From Pontibacter indicus (GTDB lineage: Bacteria > Bacteroidota > Bacteroidia > Cytophagales > Hymenobacteraceae): 64,000 nt of DNA. The stretch spans positions 1,116,001 to 1,180,000 of the forward strand of contig NZ_FTPP01000001.1 in assembly GCF_900156345.1 (NCBI RefSeq). The letters run 5' to 3'. The notes under the pieces were generated by a model that saw only the letters and a program-made list of their open reading frames with translations, was not told the DNA's origin and ran no database searches. The position numbers and the translations under genes are program-made. Below are positions 55,717 to 64,000 of this stretch, piece by piece (the stretch's first letter is position 1; every line of letters begins with the position of its first letter).

Positions 55717-56187
55717 TTAGATACGCTCTGGGATGGTATGGTCTGCCCGCTTAAACCACTGCATGGCTACGAAGGCAATCAGGAAACCCGGGATGGTACC
55801 GTAAATGATCGTCAGCACGAAGAACGAGAGGACGGACAAACTCAGTGGGAAAAGTGAACTCGTCTGCAGTGCGGCCAGGTATGCGGTGTCGAACAGGGTG
55901 AGGTAGAAAACCATAAAGAGCGCCAGAATGGTAGAAGACACCACACCAGTGGTAGCACCGATGGCCAAACCTTGAAAATAATTGATGTTTCCTCCTTTAG
56001 CCTTCTTAAATTGCGAAATAGCCACTGTTATACCTATGATCAGGAAAATCGCACTCAAAAACGAGAGCTCTACTCTATTCTGCAGGTTCAGCAGACGCAT
56101 GATCAGGAAATAGATGATGTGCGCTATACCTACGAAAATACCATATTTCATTGATACCTTTTGATATGTGATTCTTGAAAGTGCCAT
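55717..56187 (-). CDS. DUF4199 domain membrane protein, copy 2
   Basis: A 156-residue paralogue of the preceding gene, sharing the KYGIFVGIAHIIYFLIM start, the NINYFQGLAIGATTGVVSS block and the ending FVAMQWFKRADHTIP. Four transmembrane segments are evident. The pair is probably an old tandem duplication. Function unknown. ATG at 56187; a later ATG at residue 13 would also fit. Confidence 0.82.
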   Translation of the reverse strand: MALSRITYQKVSMKYGIFVGIAHIIYFLIMRLLNLQNRVELSFLSAIFLIIGITVAISQFKKAKGGNINYFQGLAIGATTGVVSSTILALFMVFYLTLFDTAYLAALQTSSLFPLSLSVLSFFVLTIIYGTIPGFLIAFVAMQWFKRADHTIPERI

Positions 56188-58147
<1,960 letters not shown>

Positions 58148-58183
58148 CGTATATACCAGCGACAACCTGTAAACGAACACGTT

Positions 58184-58867
58184 ATGCTGCGACGCTATCG
58201 CTCTAAATTACTGGTACTAACCCTGTGCTGCCTTCTGGGCAGCACAGCGGCCATGGCCCAAGTGGAACCTGACACCGTGAAGCGCAAACGCGAACTGCCC
58301 ACTCGGCCAACGGTAGAGCCGCAGCAACGGCAGCCCCGCGCGACACAACCCCAGCCACAACCAGAGGTGATCCGCCCGCAGGTGGTGCGCCCGGGCGAGG
58401 AAGCGCCGCAGGCACTGATTGACCGCATGTTCTGGGGTGGCAGCTTTGGTTTGCAGTTTGGCACCTACACCAACATTTCCTTATTGCCTATGGTGGGCTA
58501 TCGGGCCACCGAAACGTTCTGGCTAGGTATAGGTGGTGTGTACCATTACCGGAGCTTTAGAGGAGAGCGCATGCACAACTACGGTGGGCGTGTTTTCGCA
58601 CAGCAGCAGGTCTTCGAGAATTTCCTGATTCACGCCGAGTTTGAGCAGCTGAGTGTGGAACTCCCGCTGATGAATTACAACACAGGCGTGTATGAGTTCA
58701 AGAAGCGCTTTGTAGGTATACCGATGGCTGGCCTCGGCTACAGACAGCAGATTGGCGAGCGGGGAGCGGCCGACATCTTGTTGCTTTACAATTTCAACGA
58801 CTCCTATGCCTCGCCCTATTCTAATCCGATTATTAGAGCGGGCTTTAGCTTTCCATTCAGGAAATAG
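58184..58867 (+). CDS. outer-membrane beta-barrel-like protein with Pro/Gln linker
   Basis: A 227-residue exported protein. Signal peptide ending AAMAQ, then a proline/glutamine/arginine-rich linker (about 30-70), then a beta-strand-rich domain of alternating hydrophobic and polar residues (GGSFGLQFGTYTNISLLPM, FWLGIGGVYHYRSFRG) ending in the aromatic FSFPFRK typical of a barrel C-terminus. Family not identified. Terminator follows. ATG at 58184. Confidence 0.65.
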   Translation: MLRRYRSKLLVLTLCCLLGSTAAMAQVEPDTVKRKRELPTRPTVEPQQRQPRATQPQPQPEVIRPQVVRPGEEAPQALIDRMFWGGSFGLQFGTYTNISLLPMVGYRATETFWLGIGGVYHYRSFRGERMHNYGGRVFAQQQVFENFLIHAEFEQLSVELPLMNYNTGVYEFKKRFVGIPMAGLGYRQQIGERGAADILLLYNFNDSYASPYSNPIIRAGFSFPFRK

Positions 58868-58890
58868 CTCTTGACACTTGAGTATAAACG

Positions 58891-58924
58891 AAAAAAGGCT
58901 GCAAATCTCTTTGCAGCCTTTTTT
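58891..58924. terminator. bidirectional terminator
   Basis: AAAAAAGGCTGCAAA and TTTGCAGCCTTTTTT form a perfect stem around TCTC, between the barrel gene and the small minus-strand gene at 58943. Confidence 0.9.
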
Positions 58925-58942
58925 GTTTTTAAAGTAACTGTT

Positions 58943-59092
58943 TTAGCCCCGTATGAGTCGTAGCAGTACCACGATCACGGCGATCACCAGTAAGATGTGA
59001 ATCAATCCGCCTACGGCATCAGGAAACCCAAGGAATCCGATCAGCCAAAAGATAACCAGCACAACGGCTATGATATACAATAAATTTCCCAT
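58943..59092 (-). CDS. small membrane protein, Lmo0937-like, copy 1
   Basis: A 49-residue gene with two hydrophobic segments: MGNLLYIIAVVLVIFWLIGF and, after GFPDAVGG, LIHILLVIAVIVVLLRLI. The length, the WLIGFLGF turn and the arginine end match the Lmo0937/DUF5670 type of small membrane protein. Function unknown. The start, the FPDAVGG loop and most residues are shared with the next gene. Both carry their own short upstream A-rich leader. Confidence 0.82.
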   Translation of the reverse strand: MGNLLYIIAVVLVIFWLIGFLGFPDAVGGLIHILLVIAVIVVLLRLIRG

Positions 59093-59159
59093 AGTTTTAA
59101 ATATTTTGATTTCGAAAATATAGTCTGTTACCCTATCTAACGTAGTTCCGCTATATAGG

Positions 59160-59312
59160 TTAAGCGCCTCGTATTAGTCGCAGCAGCACTGCGATAACAG
59201 CCAGCACCAAAAGAACGTGGATGATTCCACCTACGGCATCAGGGAACCCAAGGAACCCGATCAGCCAAAAGATCACTAGCACGACGGCTATGATGTACAA
59301 TAAATTTCCCAT
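59160..59312 (-). CDS. small membrane protein, Lmo0937-like, copy 2
   Basis: A 50-residue near-duplicate of the previous gene: the first 32 residues differ by at most one or two substitutions and the second helix reads HVLLVLAVIAVLLRLIRGA. At DNA level the coding parts are highly similar while the leaders differ, so this is a tandem duplication. An AAGGAG lies about 20 bases before the ATG, too far for a usual Shine-Dalgarno. The region upstream to 59744 holds no gene. Confidence 0.82.
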   Translation of the reverse strand: MGNLLYIIAVVLVIFWLIGFLGFPDAVGGIIHVLLVLAVIAVLLRLIRGA

Positions 59313-59744
59313 AGTTTTTTAGTTTTAATTTCTCCTTTTCAATGCGCTGAAAGCAAAACCGTCTGTCAGGCTTTCAAAACAGACCGGCTGATCTGCTTTG
59401 CATTTTTTTGTTTTAAGCTTTTTACGAGCCCTATACTTTAAAGGATGTATATAATCGCATTATTTTGTATACTTTGATCGAATATCGCAAAAATCCGTTA
59501 TTGCAACATAAACAAAACAAGCCCTTAGCCATTTGATAATCAGGCAAAACAAATCTTATTTCAAAATGAAAATTGCCTTCCATAATTTTGTATAGAATAT
59601 TAACTATACCTGGTAACACAAAGGTATACCATAGCAGCATACCGCCACCTGCAATTGAATTATTACAAGAGAAAAGTTTTTAAAACCGATGTTTGTCTGA
59701 TTTCTGTTAGTTTTGTAATGGAATTTTAAAACACGCATATCACT
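59313..59744. other. AT-rich intergenic region
   Basis: About 430 bases before hbd with no convincing gene. It holds one CTATACCT word near 59604 and the promoter word TAGTTTTG at 59708-59715. Short frames on the minus strand have no coding character. Confidence 0.5.
59708..59715 (+). promoter_or_regulatory. putative -7 promoter element of hbd
   Basis: TAGTTTTG matches TAnnTTTG, 29 bases before the ATG at 59745. The -33 region has no clean TTTG at the right spacing. Confidence 0.42.
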
Positions 59745-60650
<906 letters not shown>

Positions 60651-60652
60651 AG

Positions 60653-61042
60653 ATGGCGCAGAACTTTAATGTGGTTGGCTGGTTCGAGATACCGGTAACC
60701 GATATGCCTCGGGCTATCCGCTTCTACGAAACTTTGTTCGGCTATACCTTGCATTACCAAACCATGGGCGACGAGGAAATGGCCTGGTTTCCCTGGACTG
60801 AAGAAGGTCCGGGTGCCTCCGGCTCACTCGTAAAGCACGAAGAGAAATACAAGCCCTCTGTCGATGGAGCAGTAGTCTACTTCTCCTCCCCGACCGGTGA
60901 CTTGGCCAACGAGCTGACCCGAGTGGAAAAAGCAGGTGGCAAAATACTGCAGGACAAAACCCTGATAGCAGAAGCCATCGGTTTCATGGCCCTGATCCTC
61001 GACACCGAAGGCAACCGCATTGCCCTGCATTCCAGGGGTTAG
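60653..61042 (+). CDS. VOC family (glyoxalase/bleomycin-resistance fold) protein
   Basis: A 129-residue protein with the tandem beta-alpha-beta-beta-beta units of the VOC fold (GWFEIPVTDMPRAIRFYETLFG, in part, and later GFMALILDTEGNRIALHS). Metal ligands are not certain. Members are enzymes or binding proteins and no specific substrate can be given. It starts two bases after the hbd stop, so the two are cotranscribed. Followed by a terminator. Confidence 0.82.
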   Translation: MAQNFNVVGWFEIPVTDMPRAIRFYETLFGYTLHYQTMGDEEMAWFPWTEEGPGASGSLVKHEEKYKPSVDGAVVYFSSPTGDLANELTRVEKAGGKILQDKTLIAEAIGFMALILDTEGNRIALHSRG

Positions 61043-61096
61043 AATAGATCTTAGATACAGGTATAGCGCCAAGGTATAGATTATACCTTAAAAACA

Positions 61097-61132
61097 GAAA
61101 ATCCCCTGCCGATCGATCAGCAGGGGATTTTC
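61097..61132. terminator. bidirectional terminator between VOC gene and dapD
   Basis: GAAAATCCCCTGC and GCAGGGGATTTTC form a perfect 13-base stem around a loop containing CGATCGATC. Confidence 0.9.
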
Positions 61133-61157
61133 CGTTAAATGATGCTGTGTAAATAGA

Positions 61158-61970
61158 CTAAACAGCTACAGCGTTCTCGCGCAGTGCGTCGTTCAGCGAG
61201 GTTTTGAGATCGGTGCTTTCCTTGCGTTGCCCAATGATCAGGGCGCATGGCACCTGGAATTCGCCTGCCGGGAACTTCTTGGTATAGGAACCAGGTATAA
61301 CAACAGCGCGCGGCGGCACATAGCCTCTGTACTCCTTCGGCTCGCTTCCTGTCACGTCGATGATCTTGGAACTGCCCGTGATCGTCACGCCTGCACCGAT
61401 CACCGCTTCTTTGCCGATGCGGCAACCTTCTACCAGAATGCTGCGCGAACCGATAAAGGCTCCGTCCTCAATAATTGTAGGTGCTGCTTGTACCGGCTCG
61501 AGCACGCCACCCAGCCCAACACCACCGCTCAGGTGCACATGCTTGCCCACCTGCGCACAGCTACCCACAGTTGCCCAGGTATCCACCATCGTTCCTTCAT
61601 CCACATAGGCGCCAATGTTCACATAAGACGGCATCATGATCACGCCTTTAGAAAGGTAGGCACCATAGCGGGCCACCGCGTGTGGCACGACGCGCACGCC
61701 CAGCTCGGCATAGTTTGTTTTGAGGGCTATCTTGTCATGAAATTCAAAAGGACCCACCTCAATTGTCTTCATGGCCTGAATCGGAAAATACATCAGCACC
61801 GCCTTCTTCACCCACTCATTCACCTGCCAGTCGTCGCCGGCAGGCTCTGCCACACGCAAGCGACCCTTGTCGAGCTCTTCAATCACGGCACGAATCGCCT
61901 CAATCGTATTCTGTTCCTTCAGCAAGTCACGGTTTTCCCAAGCCTGCTCTATTATCTGCTGTAATGCCAT
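61158..61970 (-). CDS. dapD: 2,3,4,5-tetrahydropyridine-2,6-dicarboxylate N-succinyltransferase
   Basis: Lysine/diaminopimelate pathway enzyme using succinyl-CoA, 270 residues. The N-terminal helical part is followed by the left-handed beta-helix of hexapeptide repeats (VNIGAYVDEGTMVDTWATVG, KHVHLSGGVGLGGVLEPVQA, FIGSRSILVEGCRIGKEAVI), and the C-terminal part has VPPRAVVIPGSYTKKF. The GVGLGGVLEP motif is diagnostic of DapD. Single gene, ATG at 61970. Divergent from the glycosyltransferase gene at 62022. Confidence 0.96.
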   Translation of the reverse strand: MALQQIIEQAWENRDLLKEQNTIEAIRAVIEELDKGRLRVAEPAGDDWQVNEWVKKAVLMYFPIQAMKTIEVGPFEFHDKIALKTNYAELGVRVVPHAVARYGAYLSKGVIMMPSYVNIGAYVDEGTMVDTWATVGSCAQVGKHVHLSGGVGLGGVLEPVQAAPTIIEDGAFIGSRSILVEGCRIGKEAVIGAGVTITGSSKIIDVTGSEPKEYRGYVPPRAVVIPGSYTKKFPAGEFQVPCALIIGQRKESTDLKTSLNDALRENAVAV

Positions 61971-62021
61971 GCTAATTTTCGTTTTTTGAGAATCAAAGCG
62001 TAAAAGTATTAAATTTAGGCG

Positions 62022-63161
62022 ATGTCTGAAAAGAGAATCCTGCTGGCTTCACTGCTAAAGCCCATAACCGACACCCGGCTCTACGAAAAGCTGGGCATCT
62101 CGCTTAGCAAAATTCCCGGTGCCAGCATTCACATAGCAGGCTACGAAGCGCCTATACCTTCGGGGGCACCGGCTAGCGTGCACTTCCACCCGATCTTCCG
62201 ATTCCAAAGGCTCAGCCTTGGTCGACTGTTTGCTCAGCGCGACTACTTCCGCTTACTCCAACGTATCAGGCCTCAACTGGTGATTGTCAGCACACACGAA
62301 CTGCTCTTGCCCACACTGCTATACCAAACCAGGTATAGCGGCGTGCGGATCGTGTATGATATACAAGAAAACTATAGTCTGAACTTACGAGCGCAGCATA
62401 ATTATAGCCGGCCTTTAAAGCATTTGCTAGCAGCTACAGTGCGTGGCATCGAAAGATTATCGGCTGGCAGCATCGATCATTTTTTACTGGCTGAGCGCAG
62501 CTATGCGGACGAGATTCCCTTTTTGGGGGGCCGCTATACCTTCGTGGAGAACAAGTACAAAGCAAACCAACAGCAATCCTTCATCTCAATACCTGTTCAC
62601 CTGCCTGCAACCGACCCGCTGCGCCTACTTTACAGCGGCACCATAGCGGAGGAGTACGGTGTTTGGGAGGCAATTGAACTGGCCAAACAGCTGCAGACTG
62701 TGAGACCCGACACAAAACTGACCATCATCGGCTACTGCGCCAATAGCCATACCTTAACTCAACTACGAAAGATTTGTGAGCCGCTCCCCTTCGTAGATTT
62801 GATAGGAGGCGGCAAACTGGTTCCACATCAAAGCATTTTGCAGCAAATACAAGAGAGCCACATTGGCCTGCTACCCTACCGGCCCAATGCCAGCACCTTC
62901 CGCTGTATCCCCACCAAACTCTACGAATACATGGCCCACGCGCTGCCGATCCTGATCCAGGAAAACCCTTTGTGGCAAGGTATAGTAGAGGGAAACGATG
63001 CCGGTCGATCCATCAACTTCAGCCAACTAAACACAGCGGCACTTTACGAAGATCTGAGCACCAGCAGCTTCTACAATGAAGGTATACCTGAGTCCATTTA
63101 CTGGGAAAGCGAGGAGGAGGAATTACTAAAAGCGATCATGTCCCTACTGGCACAGGTATAG
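62022..63161 (+). CDS. glycosyltransferase family protein (GT4-like)
   Basis: A 379-residue protein with the two-domain GT-B character: N-terminal sugar/acceptor half with VIVSTHELLLPTLLYQ and VRIVYDIQENYSLN, and a C-terminal nucleotide-sugar half with LLYSGTIAEEYGVWEAIELA, KLTIIGYCAN, HIGLLPYRPN and CIPTKLYEYMAHALPIL. The latter is the usual donor-site region of GT4-like enzymes. The glycan made is unknown. Seven of its AGGTATAG-type words are in frame. ATG at 62022. Confidence 0.78.
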   Translation: MSEKRILLASLLKPITDTRLYEKLGISLSKIPGASIHIAGYEAPIPSGAPASVHFHPIFRFQRLSLGRLFAQRDYFRLLQRIRPQLVIVSTHELLLPTLLYQTRYSGVRIVYDIQENYSLNLRAQHNYSRPLKHLLAATVRGIERLSAGSIDHFLLAERSYADEIPFLGGRYTFVENKYKANQQQSFISIPVHLPATDPLRLLYSGTIAEEYGVWEAIELAKQLQTVRPDTKLTIIGYCANSHTLTQLRKICEPLPFVDLIGGGKLVPHQSILQQIQESHIGLLPYRPNASTFRCIPTKLYEYMAHALPILIQENPLWQGIVEGNDAGRSINFSQLNTAALYEDLSTSSFYNEGIPESIYWESEEEELLKAIMSLLAQV

Positions 63162-63210
63162 ACTGCATAAAAAATATTTTTTAGACGAATCTAAATTTAA
63201 ACGAAATCAG

Positions 63211-63218
63211 TATATTTG
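63211..63218 (+). promoter_or_regulatory. putative -7 promoter element of the fabH-like gene
   Basis: TATATTTG matches TAnnTTTG, 20 bases before the ATG at 63238. The -33 region is T-rich but not a clean TTTG. Confidence 0.5.
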
Positions 63219-63237
63219 TAAAGCTAAACATTATATT

Positions 63238-64000
63238 ATGCGAAACTCAAAGATAGCTGGCGTTGGCCATTACGTGCCTGAAAAGGTTGTGACCAATTTT
63301 GACCTCGAGAAAGTCATGGAGACTTCAGACGAATGGATCCGCGAACGAACAGGTATACAGGAACGTCGCTACTTCCAGGAAGGTGTAGATACGACGTCCA
63401 ACATGGGTGCCAAGGCCTCCATGAAGGCGCTGGAAATGGCGGGTCTAAAGCCGGAGGACGTGGACATGATCGTGTTTGCCACCCTCAGCCCTGACTATGT
63501 GTTTCCGGGCTCCGGTGTGCTGATGCAGCGTGAGATGGGCCTGAAAGAGATTCCGGCGCTTGACGTGCGAAACCAGTGCTCCGGCTTTGTATATGCGCTT
63601 TCGGTGGCCGATCAGTTCATCAAAACCGGTATGTACAACAACATCCTGGTGGTTGGTTCCGAAATTCACTCCAATGGCCTTGACTTCTCCACCCGTGGAC
63701 GCAACGTGTCTGTAATCTTCGGCGATGGCGCCGGGGCAGTGGTGCTCACCCCTGCTGAGAAGGAAGGACAAGGTATACTGTCCACACACCTGCATGCCGA
63801 CGGTGAGTTTGCTGAGGAGTTGGCTGTGATCGATCCGGGTAGCACCAAAAAGGACCGCCTGACACACGAAATGATCGATGAAGGCACCGTTTACCCTTAC
63901 ATGAACGGCAATCAAGTATTCAAACACGCCGTGACACGTTTCCCAGAAGTGATTGAAGAAGCACTTAACAAAAATGGCTATAAAGCATCTGATGTTGACA
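63238..64000 (+). CDS. beta-ketoacyl-ACP synthase III-like protein, 5' part
   Basis: Incomplete: the frame runs without stop to the window end, 254 codons of an expected 330-350. Text matches the FabH/KAS III group: GVGHYVPEKVVTNFDLEK, DEWIRERTGIQERR, the active-site cysteine in NQCSGFVYAL (Cys114), and GDGAGAVVLTP. It condenses acyl-CoA with malonyl-ACP to start fatty-acid synthesis, or makes related starter units. The N-terminus differs from the usual housekeeping FabH, so a second KAS III is possible. A TATATTTG promoter lies just upstream. Confidence 0.85.
   Translation, partial: MRNSKIAGVGHYVPEKVVTNFDLEKVMETSDEWIRERTGIQERRYFQEGVDTTSNMGAKASMKALEMAGLKPEDVDMIVFATLSPDYVFPGSGVLMQREMGLKEIPALDVRNQCSGFVYALSVADQFIKTGMYNNILVVGSEIHSNGLDFSTRGRNVSVIFGDGAGAVVLTPAEKEGQGILSTHLHADGEFAEELAVIDPGSTKKDRLTHEMIDEGTVYPYMNGNQVFKHAVTRFPEVIEEALNKNGYKASDVD

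Overview
The window looks like a chromosomal segment of a Bacteroidota bacterium of the order Cytophagales, most likely the family Hymenobacteraceae (Pontibacter-like). This is inferred from protein character, not from any search. Supporting signs are the short primary sigma factor without region 1.1, the phylum's -7 promoter word TAnnTTTG upstream of many genes, near absence of Shine-Dalgarno sequences, an Hc1-type histone-like protein, BshB1 of bacillithiol synthesis, DUF4199 proteins, a START_2 protein and a serine-palmitoyltransferase-like enzyme. The content is mostly housekeeping. I see no phage, insertion sequence, CRISPR array or secretion island.

Layout. 0-5 kb: holA, tyrS, an Hc1-like gene and an alpha-oxoamine synthase. 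5-15 kb: accC, bshB1 with an M23/LysM peptidase, trxB, the primary sigma factor, pnp with rpsO, an LptF/G permease and a START-like protein. At 15.35 kb there is a tRNA with anticodon CAU, followed by 0.9 kb without genes. 16-21 kb: the translation operon thrS-infC-rpmI-rplT preceded by a TPR lipoprotein. 21.7-26.3 kb: topoisomerase IV (parE-parC). 26.7-29.4 kb: an AI-2E family transporter and an exonuclease/GIY-YIG fusion. 29.5-38.5 kb: a sugar-phosphate neighbourhood with fba, a PfkB kinase, the GH65/otsB/beta-PGM-like operon and pgi. 38.5-55 kb: envelope and proteolysis genes (kinase-like lipoprotein, topoisomerase IB, M16 and two M48 peptidases, App1-like phosphatase, mtgA, LON-N protein, metallophosphoesterase, lipid kinase, L,D-transpeptidase). 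55-64 kb: DUF4199 pair, ABC-F protein, barrel protein, two tandem 49-50 residue membrane genes, hydroxyacyl-CoA dehydrogenase, VOC protein, dapD, glycosyltransferase and the 5' part of a fabH-like gene cut by the window end.

The most unusual signal is not a gene. The octamer AGGTATAG (complement CTATACCT) occurs about 60 times by eye in 64 kb, where about two would be expected by chance. It occurs on both strands, in intergenic DNA and inside genes, with local clusters such as eight copies or near-copies in 313 bases upstream of tyrS. It resembles a HIP1-like genome-wide oligonucleotide. The second notable point is infC. Its reading frame has no ATG, GTG or TTG at the expected N-terminus, but an AUA codon lies six bases after a strong GGAGGT, implying a non-canonical start as in IF3 autoregulation. 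Smaller points include related hairpin repeats at two convergent gene ends, a repeat-rich intergenic stretch at 30.6-31.1 kb, an ABC-F protein with a degenerate second Walker A, and a lipoprotein that looks like the central part of a normally larger phosphoesterase/kinase-like/barrel protein.
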